From assembly GCA_002105175.1 (NCBI GenBank), contig MCGE01000001.1, positions 248,001 through 312,000 of the forward strand: a DNA stretch of 64,000 bases, written 5' to 3'. A program made the translations under genes and the position numbers. Position 1 is the first letter of the stretch; every line of letters starts with the position of its first letter. The DNA is from Absidia repens. Its lineage: Eukaryota > Mucoromycota > Mucoromycetes > Mucorales > Cunninghamellaceae. The notes under the pieces were generated by a model. That model did no database searches. It was given only the letters and a program-made list of their open reading frames with translations, and had not been told where the DNA came from. Shown one piece after another: positions 11,955 to 25,770 of the stretch.

Positions 11955-12035
11955 TTATTTGAAGATAGCGTCAACGATGTCAAGCATGAAATCTCCTTCA
12001 GTAGCGTTGTATGGGTCATTCTGGTGTTTGAATAA
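11955..12035 (-). other. Candidate alternative last exon of VTS1
   Basis: On the minus strand, ...tatacttcag is followed by an 81-nt reading (LFKHQNDPYNATEGDFMLDI then VDAIFK and TAA) in phase 0, the phase of the last shared VTS1 donor at 12607/12608. Splicing to it would skip 572 nt and replace the 4-residue end encoded at 12530-12544. The peptide looks protein-like but has no recognised family. It could instead be the tail of an unseen small gene. Confidence 0.4.
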
Positions 12036-12529
12036 CTGAAGTATATAGAATGAAAGATGTTTTCAAATCAAAGGGAAAGCTGATCAGGAGCAATATATGA
12101 TAGGATAAGTGAATGTTTGTTTTGTTTTGTTGGGTGTAGACAGAGTCAAGGCAAAGAAAAACAAAAAACAAAGAGAAAAACACATCAAATGGGTCATCAA
12201 GTGTAATAAATGGTGGTATGGGTTTTTTTTATTTATTTGTTTGTTTTTATTAAAAGTAGACAGAATCAAGGCGAACCATGCGCATCATTGTATGTAAACT
12301 AAAAAAAAAAAAAAACTAGATCACAAATAATAAATCATGTAAAAAAAGTGATAAAAAGATGTGGAGTAATATCATTCATGCCGACTAGCAAGCAAGAAAA
12401 AAAAAAGTATGATGATGTGCAAAAAAAAAAGGAAGGGGATAATGCGTAGATGGTGAAAAAAAGAAGATGAGGGGATATCATTGTGTTTTGAGTGCTTTTC
12501 AAAGAGAAGTCCAACATCTTAGGGCTTGT
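12036..12529. other. Tail-to-tail gap eL29 / VTS1
   Basis: Contains two copies of a short block (GTAGACAGA, one variable base, TCAAGGC) 120 bp apart at about 12137 and 12257. The dispersed repeat found in the other tail-to-tail gaps is absent here. Confidence 0.5.
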
Positions 12530-14726
12530 TCAATAGTCGATATTCTATATTGGATAACAATTCATCAGTATCGTCTGTATGTGTTCAACTAACTTCATGA
12601 GACTTACGTTTTCATCGCATTCGGTTCGAATGTTTTCGAAGACCTTAAGCATCTTGCGCCTGGCACCCAAAGCAGCCACACCCTTTGCTTCTAAGTCAGC
12701 ATCTGTCAATTTCACAATATCTTGCCATTTCATGGGTTCAAAAATTGCATTGTACTTGTGTAAACGGAGGCTTCTAAACCAGGCAGGGACATCTAAATAA
12801 GCATAAAATTATATTCGTAAGTTTACTGTAAACCTTTCTTCTCTATTCACTTCACTATTATTCTGATTTCTTTGTAGTTTACCTTGCAATAATTCCAAAT
12901 CAACTGTTTCTCCAACCTTCTTTTCCTTACTAATCGATGCATTTCCGGACGTAGGAGCGGTAGTCGACGATGACGATAAAATGCTGCCTCGATGCTGATG
13001 ATGGATATTGGCTCCAGAGACTCGGCGAGTGGAATGTGCATTTGAGGCTTCGCTGTGATCACTGTGGTAGTCATGATCAGTCACAATAGTATGAGGTTCC
13101 AAAGCATTGCTGTTACCAGAGAGACCGTGTTCCGAGGAGGGATTCAGGAATTGACCAAATTGCTTTTCCATACCAGGGGGTACTAGATGCTTGCGATGAT
13201 GAAAGGGTGTGGAGGACGAGGTCGCTGGTCGAGGTGAAGTTGGTCGAGAAATGGTCGGTGTTTTTAACGAACGTTGTTGTTGTTGTTGCTGCTGCTGTTC
13301 GTCCTTTTCAGATACTGTTCCAGGAATACCACTTCTTAAAGCACCACTAGAAGTTGATGATGCGCCGGCACTGCCACCACCTCGAGTCCCATTGCCAGAG
13401 CGATAAGGTTGTAAAGTAAGTGAACTAAAGTCAATGTCCGAATCCAATCCAAGTGCCCAAGGAGATGGGAAAGCCCCGCCGACACCAGCACCAGCACCAG
13501 TTCCATTTCCGCTTCCACCGCTACCACCACCACTTCCACGCTGTTGATCTATCATCGAATCCATCCCACCAGCAAAAGACCAGTTCGACACATCTGCTGA
13601 CTTGGGTCGTTCCAATCCTATACCGCTTGCATTCCGGTCACCGATATTGCCAACCACAGACATTGGGCGACGTGAAGATGCTGGACCTGCGCTAGTTGTC
13701 GGAGTAGTCCAAGGTGTGGAAAATAAAGTGGATGTATCACCTTCAATAACAGACCGAGGACGATTGCCACTGCTTCCGCCGGCACCATGGAAAGTATTGA
13801 CTCCAGGAGTTAAAAGAGTATTACCACCACCAAAGTTCTGACTAGATGGACGTCCGCTTCCACTGCCATTACCACCAGGGCCACCAGGGCCACCGAGTCT
13901 AGAAGTTTCACTAAATCGATTGTTTGCACCGCTGCTATTACCCACGAATTGCCGGCTGTAATCTTCAGTATCACCAAGGGCAAAAGAATGACGATCCATT
14001 TGTCGACGAGCAGAATTTGAAGGCGGTCGGCTCACTACTTGACCAGTTTTGTACGGGAGCACCGACATCAGTCTTTGGCTTGCTTCCATTTCTGCCTTGG
14101 CGAGAGCACCAGCAAACTGCGATTGCATATCGGCTATACACAGAAAAAAAGGAGGGGAAGGGGACGCGTGTCAATGTCCACTGTGTGCATAGAATCATTC
14201 AAGTTTTTCAGACTTACCTTGTTCGGGATTGGGGGTCATCAATATTGAATGCATAGAATCACGTTTTCCCATTTGTTGCAAAAGGTTGATAAAAAACCGT
14301 ACCTGTACTTGAGATGAGTGCTGAAGCAAAGTATAAATGGTGGCAGTACGCTCAGCTTCAGAGAGGAATCGAAACCATTGGTCCACATGCTGCATTTCTT
14401 CCTTGAAGTTCTAGAAAGAATAAAAGTACGTGTTAGTAAAAGAAAACCCCGGCTGGTTTTAAATATCAAACAATTACTTACTTGATCCAAACTAGCAGCT
14501 GCCATTTCATCTAAATTCCTTTCATATTGCTGCAAGTCATCATACCAGTGATTCAAAGTGTCAGCTAAAGCAAAAATAAAATGCCTGTTAAGAAAAAGAA
14601 ACTTCCAGTCGCATTTTTTTCTTTATATAGGTTGTGCTTACCTTCAGAAGTCGAGGTATAGCTCCCAGGTTTGAGAATTTCGGAGACTGGTCGCGAGTTT
14701 CGTGTGTTGAAATTGGAAGGGAGCAT
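12530..14726 (-). CDS. VTS1: Vts1-type post-transcriptional regulator (RNA-binding SAM domain)
   Basis: Binds Smaug-recognition stem-loops in mRNAs and recruits Ccr4-Not for decay. Exons 14726-14642, 14564-14482, 14410-14218, 14133-12883, 12792-12608 and 12544-12530 give 603 residues. The N-terminal domain has [19 protein letters not shown], then [20 protein letters not shown] and [20 protein letters not shown], the conserved Vts1 N-terminal region. A long low-complexity Gly/Ser/Asn linker follows, with a short polyGln run. The C-terminal SAM domain reads [20 protein letters not shown], with [20 protein letters not shown] and [12 protein letters not shown]. Its basic face (the [12 protein letters not shown] loop) is the RNA-binding surface. 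The frame ends DENNIDY. Confidence 0.92.
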
Positions 14727-15953
14727 TAGAGGAAGATAATAGGTAAAGAGGAAGAAGATTAGGGAATAGGAAGAGATCAAATACGTATACGTAAAATCAA
14801 AAATTGACGATGGTCAAAGAGAGCAAGTCAAGAGATAGAAGTAAAATGATAGGATCAAGGTCAAAAGTGATTAGGGAAGAAGAGAATCAAAACAAAGTAG
14901 ATATATAAAAGAAAAAAAATAGATGAGGGAGGAAATACAAAAAAAAAAGTAAAAATAAAAAAAATAAAAATAAAAAAGAGAAAAAAAAAAGCTCCCATAA
15001 AATTCTGATTGGCAAAGCCAGAAAAAAAGCGGCTTTTGAAAATATTACCGCAGGCCTAGATCCAAAGTACTCTTCAATGCCAGAGTTGCCATTGACAAGC
15101 GACACATCATATAGAGTACTATAATATCATATAAAGCAAGAAAACGAAAAACCCACTAAAATTGAACAATGAAATACAGCCAAAAAAAAAAAAAAAAAAA
15201 AAAGGAGTCCCAATCCAGTATATCGTAGTTCTATTCTTTGGTATTAGTGGCTATGATCCCAAACAAGTCTTTTTTTTTCTTTTTTTTTCCAGACTACACA
15301 CATTTCCCAATTAAGTTTACTGCATATAGTCTTTTTTTCGGCCGATCCTTTTTTTAATACCACACCGAAATCGCATCCACTAAACCATTTACTATCTGTA
15401 GGCGAGGTCTATAATCCCACCAATGAAGTTGGACACAATCAGTCCGACTCTGGCGGAAAATGATGAATGATCGATCCCCGCACACAAACAAAAAAAAAAT
15501 ATATATAGACAGGTGCATGTACGTTATTCGCTGATTACAATATTTAATACTTTGTTTTTGTATTTTCTTTCTGATATGTCGCAATTCATTTATCTGCTGG
15601 TTTCAAGATTAAATCATTTGAATATCCTTCAAAAGTAATATATTAGCGGCATAAATTGTCGACAAATCTAAAGATTTGAGGTTCCGGTATATCGAAATGG
15701 TGCCTGTCATAAAGTAAAAATAGTACATAGTATAAAAAGACAATCAGAGAGTAAAATAAGAAAAATCGAAAATTTTATTTGTTTAATAAAAATATAGAGG
15801 AAGTAATGAAGAGAATACAAAAGTGTGATGATAAGGGTAGATAAGTGGGAGAGGAGATAGAAAGATAATATGTAAAAGATTGTAGGGAACTAACGAACTA
15901 CGGGTGTCGTAAAACGCTACATGTGCGAAATGTGGGCAATAAAATTCTTTAAA
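14727..15953. other. Intergenic gap VTS1 / SEC23
   Basis: Holds the VTS1 promoter and SEC23 3' flank. Several A-rich runs (14990, 15180-15201). No gene or RNA recognised. Confidence 0.5.
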
Positions 15954-19004
<3,051 letters not shown>

Positions 19005-19037
19005 CCGGGTATTGCTTTTATATTTTATTTTGGAAGG

Positions 19038-19086
<49 letters not shown>
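19038..19086. promoter_or_regulatory. 49-nt poly(dA:dT) tract upstream of SEC23
   Basis: Lies 34 nt upstream of the SEC23 start. Long poly(dA:dT) tracts exclude nucleosomes at fungal promoters, so a promoter role is likely but inferred. Confidence 0.5.
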
Positions 19087-19091
<5 letters not shown>

Positions 19092-19260
19092 TTCGTTGAT
19101 ACGTGGTGATTTCCAATACCGAAAAAAGCGGTGATTAAAAATGATTCCTTTATTTTCATGCCAGACGTGTATATGAGTAAATTCTATTCAAATAGGGATA
19201 GGGAGGAGTAGGGGAAAGAAGAAAGGGAGGGAAGGGGAGAGAGGAAATAATAAAATAAAC

Positions 19261-20516
19261 CTAAAATTTATGAGCTTTGGGGGCAGGACGTAAATAGCAG
19301 ATATGTCCAAACCACTTCAATTCGTATTGTTGCTTGTTCGTATCATCCAATATCTGATGTACCCATTCAATATACACAGTAAAATAATAACAACCAACAC
19401 TTGTACCAAGATGCCACCATCCGTGCAATTGGGTCAATGCGCCAATACCATAGGGAACCATTGTACGGAATTCACGGAGATAAGGGCAGAAGATATTGTC
19501 GACGTTCCATAAACCAAATGACACAATAAATCCAGCTGCTGCCAATTTCAGGAGAAAGACAAGACGAGGAAATTCATAGTTGTAACTGGCAGAAGTATGG
19601 GGCAAATGATTGATGGTATAGAGTGATCGAAACACAATAATGAATATCAACAAAGCGTATGCCACTTGGTGGAAAACAGGGTCGTTGATAATCAAGTAGG
19701 AGTAGGTCACAATTGTAGAATACGCCAAAAGGAAGATAACCAAAGGCGAGCCATACTTTGGTTTGCTATAGATTTCAATGCTAAAAAAAAAAAAAAAAAA
19801 GGAGCTTAATGAAAAAAGAAGGATTTTGATCCAACTCCCTTTTCTCTATATTGCTAATCCTTACCTGAAGTACACCATAATGCATGCCACATAAATCACT
19901 ACAATAAAAGAAAATGAACGATATTATATCAATTAGCAAATTAATAAATCATTGTACGTATATAGATAAAAAAATGGTACTTACTTGGGAGTTCATCCAA
20001 AAGCTGCATTTCATATTGGAGAGTCATATGGAAGAACCAGGAGCCAATACCAACTAAAAACACACCCAGATGACCAATGATAAGTGCCTTGTTGAAGCCA
20101 TTACGGAGAGTATTGTATACACAGAAAAGTGGTAAGAGAGCTATTGTCAAAACAACAAAAACAAAAAAAAAAGACACAGATCGAGTTAGCATAATATTTC
20201 TGCCAAATTGACTGTTAGAGTCCTTTTTGCTTATTTACCAAAGCTAATGTTTGTGGTTGTATTGATGAATTCGGCCACATAAGGAGATACCGCATAGTTT
20301 TCCTATTCAAATATTACACATTAGTATCAGTTATGTCAAGTAAAACGAAAAGTATCTTACCTCACACCAATCAATAGTAGAAGTCCTGGAGCGTTTTAAA
20401 GAAAATAAGTTGCATGCGCGATCAGTAATGTAGGCAAGATCTTGACACAGTTGTGAACTACTCGTATATACTTACGCTGGACCCCAGTAGTAGTCGTCTT
20501 GATTGACAGTATTCAT
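19261..20516 (-). CDS. YPC1: Alkaline ceramidase (Ypc1/Ydc1 family)
   Basis: Hydrolyses (phyto/dihydro)ceramide to sphingoid base and fatty acid in the ER/Golgi membrane. Exons 20516-20476, 20385-20361, 20302-20239, 20140-19985, 19898-19865 and 19780-19261 give 279 residues. The start MNTVNQDDYYWGPATSTIDW continues CEENY, the family's N-terminal metal-site block. Further blocks are GSWFFHMTLQYEMQLLDELP (His and Asp ligands), MIYVACIMVYF and, near the end, LHGWWHLGTSVGCYYF, whose paired His residues complete the Zn site. About seven membrane segments are visible. No odd features. Confidence 0.95.
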
Positions 20517-21116
20517 TATATAAAAGAGAAGTGAAAATATTAAGAAGAGAAGTGAAAGAAAGGATGAAAAAAAAAGGGACAAAATATAAATGTGTTCTGC
20601 TTGCATTAATGTTTAAAGCCCGCTTTAAGGGTTGTTAATGTGGACGCTGTCTAATCACCACCAGTAATTGATTTAACATATCTCCTTTTTTTCTCGTTGT
20701 TATATCTAGATAAAGTAAACCTGGTCGTTATCAAATCTCCTTTGTTGAAATGGTCATCCCCTCTCCTCACTTTCATACATCAAAGCCTGCAAAAAAAAGC
20801 AAAAGTAGAAATAAAAAGGATAAAAAGGGCTAAGGATTCTGTGGATCCACATTTACTCCTAGCAGAAATTAACCCTAAGCACCTGATGGTCTCGAAATAG
20901 TCACATGATACTAAAGGATACTCTTCTGATCGTTAAAAAAGTAAAAGGAAAGCAAAAAAGGGCTCACTTTATACTGTGCACTGAAGCTCACGTGGATTCG
21001 TTTTCTTGATTCTTTTGTCCGTTGATACGGCTTGGAATGGTTTCGTGCAACATGCCTGACCTGATTCTATTATCACCGCTGAGCCGGTTCCTTAGAGGTA
21101 CTACCAAAACAAGGAA
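20517..21116. promoter_or_regulatory. Head-to-head region, ceramidase / bZIP
   Basis: About 1 kb separates the two starts (20517-21523). A small inverted repeat (aaagcccgctttaa) lies at about 20616. A short open reading at 20697-20900 has no recognisable content. Confidence 0.4.
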
Positions 21117-21125
21117 ATGAGTCAT
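21117..21125 (+). promoter_or_regulatory. Perfect Gcn4/AP-1 palindrome ATGAGTCAT
   Basis: Exactly matches the Gcn4 consensus ATGA(C/G)TCAT. It lies about 65 bp upstream of a TATA box and 400 bp before the start of a gene that itself encodes a Gcn4-type protein, suggesting autoregulation. Confidence 0.7.
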
Positions 21126-21181
21126 TCACAAAACTCCGCGAAAGGAGATTTGTAAACCAATCAAGTTCTTATCTTGGCAAC

Positions 21182-21189
21182 TTTATAAA
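21182..21189 (+). promoter_or_regulatory. TATA box of the bZIP gene
   Basis: TATAAATA follows the Gcn4-type site. A start of transcription near 21210-21230 would give a leader of about 300 nt containing three upstream ORFs. Confidence 0.5.
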
Positions 21190-21303
21190 TAGCTTTTCCC
21201 CATTTTTTTTGTTTTTTTGTTTTTCTTTATCTCTCTTTTTTATATCTTACGAAACCCTTCTCCCCCAGATACTCAAGCGCTTTTTATTTTTATTGTCTTT
21301 GAC

Positions 21304-21321
21304 ATGTCTTTCTCTGCTTAA
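21304..21321 (+). promoter_or_regulatory. uORF1 in the bZIP leader (MSFSA)
   Basis: ATG TCT TTC TCT GCT TAA, six codons including stop, the most 5' AUG of the predicted leader. Confidence 0.55.
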
Positions 21322-21407
21322 ATACACTCCCTCGTACCCCCTGTACGATCTTCGCACTATTACATCAGTTATCTTTATTCAATACAACTTTATACGTTTC
21401 GTCCATC

Positions 21408-21494
21408 ATGGTCAACGACAATTCTCTTTACAGATGTCTTCTCAATAATAAGAAACCTCACAACAATACCCGAAATCCGGAACCTCCTTGTTGA
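21408..21494 (+). promoter_or_regulatory. uORF2 in the bZIP leader, 28 residues
   Basis: Opens at ATCATGG, a fair context, and closes with TGA 29 nt before the main start. This is too close for efficient reinitiation, as expected for an inhibitory uORF. It overlaps uORF3 in another frame. Confidence 0.55.
21434..21448 (+). promoter_or_regulatory. uORF3 in the bZIP leader (MSSQ)
   Basis: ATG TCT TCT CAA TAA nested in uORF2 in a different frame. The preceding ttctctttacag could alternatively be a splice acceptor of a leader intron. Confidence 0.4.
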
Positions 21495-21523
21495 ACTACC
21501 CTTCTTTTGAACTTTCTCAAACA

Positions 21524-22034
21524 ATGAAAACTACTACTACAACCACCACTGCTCCCACTGTTACTCAAGAACAAACAACAACTACCAAAACCATGGAACA
21601 AGATCTTTTTCAATTTTTTGACTCATTATCTCAACCTTCTCCTGTTGGCGACTGGTTTACTTCTGCCCAGGATGTGGCATCCCAGATGGCACCTCCGCCC
21701 ACAAGCACTCACTCAAGTCCGGAAATAGCTACTCCTTTGGACACACACCTCTCCCCTTCTGAAACCAAGGCTGACCAAATCCCTTCTTGTGCTTTTGCAA
21801 CTGCCATTGGTGTAGGTGGTGATATTGGTGCTGGTGATGTAGGTGCTACCGCTGATCTGGACATGTCTGAAATCTTGAATTCGCCCATCTTTGATTCACC
21901 CGTTGCTGCAATGACTCCGGCAATGACTCCTGCGACACCTCACATTGACATGTTTTCGGAATTGAACCATCAAGACTTGCCTTCTGCGTTGGCTGCGTTT
22001 GTTGCTGCTGTTTCTAGTGCGTCCTCCTCGGTCC

Positions 22035-22066
<32 letters not shown>

Positions 22067-22492
22067 CCCACCATGGCTACCACTGGTACTTTTGCGACTT
22101 CCACTCCTACCGTCACTGCTACTGCCGCTACTTCCTCACCTGCTGTCCAGTCTTTTGGCGCAACCATGTCCCCTGTTGCTTCTCCTATCATGTCTCGAAA
22201 GCGATCCTCTCCTGCTGATGACACTCCTTTGGACGAAGCCGCCCTCAAGCGTCAAAAGAACACCGATGCTGCTCGCCGATCTCGTTTGAAGAAGGTCATG
22301 AAGATGGAAGCGTTTGAAAAGCGAGTCAACGAATTGGAACGTATGAATGCTCAACTGTTGCTCCGTGTGGCTGTGTTGGATTCGGAAAAGTCTCATCTGC
22401 AAACCAAGGAAGCATCCCATGAATCTCGTATCAAGACGCTGGAAGCTCAATTGGCAGAAGCACACAAGGCTTTGGCTTCTCGCTCATCGTAG
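21524..22492 (+). CDS. GCN4: bZIP transcription factor of the Gcn4/Cpc1 type
   Basis: A single-exon gene of 322 residues. The C-terminus carries the basic region KRQKNTDAARRSRLKKV (about residues 241-257), whose NTDAARRSR matches the NTEAARRSR of Gcn4, followed by a zipper FEKRVNELERMNAQLLLRVA with LDSEKSHLQ. The N-terminal two thirds are Thr/Ser/Ala/Pro-rich with acidic and aromatic patches such as DLFQFFDSL and VGDWFTSAQD, plausible activation segments. In yeast and Neurospora this factor activates amino-acid biosynthesis under starvation and is controlled by uORFs. Three uORFs and a perfect binding site for the same protein class precede this gene. The start at 21524 was chosen because the next upstream in-frame start is only a TTG. 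Confidence 0.88.
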
Positions 22493-23571
22493 TTTATACA
22501 TATTTCTCTCTTTACTTTGTTTATTTTATATATAGTTTTGCTTTTTGTTTTTTTGTGTTTATCTTTATTCCTATCTTTTTTATTTTTTTTTATATATCAG
22601 CCTTCAATAAATGTTTAATTTTCAGAAAAAATCAAAAGTTGGATCTCGATTTGCATCATTGATGGTGGTGGTGTGTGTGTGTGTGTGTACAAAATGGGTG
22701 GGTTGTGTTGAGAGGAAGGAAGAAAGCGACTAGGATAGTTTGTCGAGTGTTAGTTGACTGGGTTTTTTATTCAGAAAATATGCCAGATTCCAGTAGAAAA
22801 GTGATATGAATTGCGGGTGATATAACAACAACAACAACAACAACATCAAGAGCAACAATAAAAAATGAAAATTAAATCATTGATATCTATCAGTAGAATT
22901 GTACCTGATTCGTTTTTATTTTATATCTTCCATTTTCATTTTGTTTTTGACCATTATCTTCATTTATTTTAGATTATATCGTCTGTGCCGATTGAAGAGG
23001 GTATCACGTCACTGAATGAAATAAATAGCTCTGTATCAATGGCTGACTGATTGTTGTATATCATTAGTTGTATGTCGTGTTGGTGGTATAGTTAGGGCAC
23101 GGTTTTAGTGAGATGCTTTGCTTTTGCTATCATCAATAAAATACCGTTCACTTTTTTTGTGAATATAATCTCTAATTCAGTTTGATGACAACTATGATTT
23201 TTTATTTACGATTTATTTAGAATAGTCAAGTGCATAACCTTATGCGAGCTGTACATCTGTCGCTACCTGTTCGTCTATACGTCGGAATCGTAAGCTGGAA
23301 GGCTACTCACTGTAATCATTCTTTGCCATCCATGGCACTCTTTTCTTAGTTGGTGCGCTCCATATTGATTGAACTCACTCGGATGGATTCCCCTTAACAG
23401 CATTCTCATTTGAAGTCTCAAGGCGAGATGCCTATGGTAACTTTAATGCCAACAATATTCGAACACCGCTGCTAACTTTTTTTTTTTTTTTTTTTTTATT
23501 TTTATTTTTATTTTTATTTGTTTCAGGATACCAACTACATTGGCAAACTCATTGACGTGATTGTGATCTTG
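22493..23571. other. bZIP 3' flank and gene-free sequence
   Basis: AATAAA at about 22606; (GT)n at 22670-22688; CAA microsatellite at about 22826-22845; T run at 23479-23496. No gene recognised. Confidence 0.5.
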
Positions 23572-23872
23572 GATTAGTATTGGAAGTTGAATCAGGGACA
23601 TTTGAAAAATGAAATATAAACATCATGGGGAAACCCTTTTATTTTGGATCTGTGATTGGGACCACCATTAGATTAGTCTTCGAACTTGAATCAGGGGCAC
23701 TTAGAAAACTGCAATACAAACATCATGGGGAGACCCGTTCATTTTGGATCTGTGATTTTGGACCACCATTAGATTAGCCTTGGAACTTGAATCAGGGACA
23801 TTTTGAAAAAATGAAATACAAACTTCATGGGAAACCCTTTCATTTTGGATCTGTCATTTTGGACCACCATTA
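23572..23872 (+). repeat. Three tandem copies of the dispersed-repeat core
   Basis: Units of about 100 bp begin at 23572, 23671 and 23772. Each runs GATTAG...GAATCAGG.GCA, CATGGG.AAACCC, TTTTGGATCTGT, GGACCACCATTA. The same core appears once in the long copies at 7500, 24600, 37230, 50810 and 63200. Confidence 0.85.
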
Positions 23873-23960
23873 GATTAATCTTATCTTAGTTGAAGTGTTT
23901 TGGAACTATCATTGGTTTAGAATAGTGTCAGTTGTCGTAGTTTACATTTACTTTTAAACC

Positions 23961-24034
23961 AGCCCCCCTCCCCCCGCCTCGCCCCTGCTCGGCCCCCCCC
24001 CCACACACCACTCACCCCCCCCACACACACCACC
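23961..24034 (+). repeat. C-rich tract
   Basis: Runs of 5-10 C separated by short spacers in otherwise AT-rich DNA, followed by CA dinucleotides. The minus strand has several G runs and so G-quadruplex potential. Confidence 0.8.
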
Positions 24035-24183
24035 CTAATCGTCCAAATTATAAAACAACTACTGCCTGAATAAAATATTATACAGTTTGTCTGATAGAGT
24101 GCTACTCAATGTTTTACAAAAAGTGTCATCTGTAATGTGTTAGGATAGAGAAGGTTATTAGAGTACTAAAAAAGAAAAAGCGT

Positions 24184-24480
24184 GGTGAAAAAAGAGCAGT
24201 TGGATGACTTCGCCATTTCGCACTATGGAGGGCAGCCCCTTGGGGCCCATCCGTCGTTGCTCAGCGCTCAGTCAGGACTTGGGTATTTTTTTTTTTTTTT
24301 TGTATGGTGAAAAAAAAAGTAGTTGAACGACTTCGCCATTTCGCACTATGGTGGGCAGCCCCTTGGGGCCCATCCGTCGTTGCTCAGCGCTCAGTCAGGA
24401 CTTGGTTTTTTTTTGGCTTTTGGATGGTGAAAAAAAGAGGCAATCGCCCGACTATATGGACGGTGGCATCATTTACACTC
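24184..24480 (+). repeat. Tandem module with a GGGCAGCCCC/TTGGGGCCC hairpin
   Basis: Two nearly identical units of about 120 bp (24184-24304 and 24305-24422) and a truncated third. Each has GACTTCGCCATTTCGCACTA, then the GC-rich hairpin, then CCATCCGTCGTTGCTCAGCG. A single decayed copy lies at 50022-50062. Confidence 0.85.
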
Positions 24481-24569
24481 CGCTTACGCTTTATTTTTTT
24501 ATTTATTTTTGTCTTTTTTCGCTTTTTCTTTTTTTTTATTTTTATTTCCTTTCTCCATTCATTCTTCAA

Positions 24570-24790
24570 TGTGCTGTGATCTTGGATTAGAATTAGAACG
24601 TGAATCAGGGGCATTTTGAAAAATGCAATACAAACATGCATGGGGAAACCCTTTCATTTTGGATTCAAGATTTGGATCCACTCATTAGATTAGCTTCGCC
24701 ATAGTTATCACTGAACACCAATAATTTAGTTTAGTGCAAGTTTGTCATAGTTTTTAACTTCATCCAAATAAAATACACTTGTCTCTTTCT
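24570..24790 (+). repeat. Dispersed repeat, short copy F
   Basis: Carries the core CATGGGGAAACCCTTTCATT, the AGTTTAGTGCAAGTTTGTCA block and the AATAAAATACACTTGTCTCT block seen in copies C and D. The CACGTG end is missing. Confidence 0.7.
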
Positions 24791-25770
24791 ATCGTTAGTT
24801 TCTTTGTTATAAGTTTAAATTGTTTGTATTGACGAATGGGTATACATGGACATAGAAATAAATTGGTATGTTTGAGTGCGTGGAAAGAAAATGTGCGGGA
24901 TATCAAGATGACTTTGTCCATCACCTCATGTATATATTTGAACGTAGAAAAAAAAAATAACCATGTGTTTGTGTAAGAAAAAATGCACTACAGAATATTT
25001 AGTTTGTTAGCCCATCTGTATTTCATACCTAGGCGGTTATGTAGAGTAGCAATGGTGGGGAAAGTAATGTTTGTGTAACTACAATTCATCTTCAGCGAAA
25101 AATGACACCCATTTCAAATTTTTACTCAAATCGACCTGGAATCAATATAGAAACATTGAAGATACGGTGTGAACCATGTTTCGTAGATCAGGAATGTATA
25201 GTGTATATATTTTGGCAGAGAAAAAGAATGGGTATGTGCTTGTGTGAAAAAAAGTATAGAGTATTCAGTTTATTGGGTCCTCTGCATATCATACCGAAGT
25301 GGGTTATATAGTGCCTCAGCTCATTTTCAGCGAAAACTGATATTTTCCATGATTTACAAATAAATCGTTCTGGGTGATTGTGCCTCAGTAGGGTGCAGGA
25401 GTAATAATGTCCTCTAATTTAGCAGTTTTATTCTCAGAGCTAACTTGGAAGAAAGAGAAAACGGGAAGAATTGATTGGTGGAAAAGAGAAATAGAGGGGT
25501 GGGATTGGGCAGAGAAAGGCGGCAAAAAGCAACACCGTTTTAGCACTAGTAATCTAGTAGCTGGGCTTTAAAAATCTGATGACACTTTATATTTAATACT
25601 GTTCAATAAAATTATTGTTCCTTTTTATCGTTCATCTCTATATCATATATTTACATCGTTTGTATTGCTCATTGGGTATAGGTATGGGTAGAAAAAGATA
25701 ACTATCATATGTTTGGATATGTGTCTGCCTGTGTGTTTATCTGTGGGTACCTGCGTGCAGCCAAAATAAA
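24791..25770 (+). repeat. Diverged direct repeats
   Basis: Three or more degenerate copies of a 200-300 bp segment. Marker motifs recur: TTTGTATTGACGAATGGGTAT (24833) with TTTGTATTGCTCATTGGGTA (25660), and TCTTCAGCGAAAAATGAC (25090) with TTTTCAGCGAAAACTGAT (25325). A 69-codon reading at 25102-25311 falls within a repeat and is not believed. Confidence 0.55.

Noticed and set aside
20697..20900. 67-codon reading upstream of the bZIP gene
   Set aside because: Lysine-rich with no conserved motif, in a head-to-head promoter region.
24304..24590. Plus-strand readings of 80-91 codons
   Set aside because: They translate the tandem hairpin module and T-rich filler (long Phe runs); no homology-like content.
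25102..25311. 69-codon reading in the 3.9-kb gap
   Set aside because: Lies inside diverged direct repeats and the neighbouring copy does not keep the frame.
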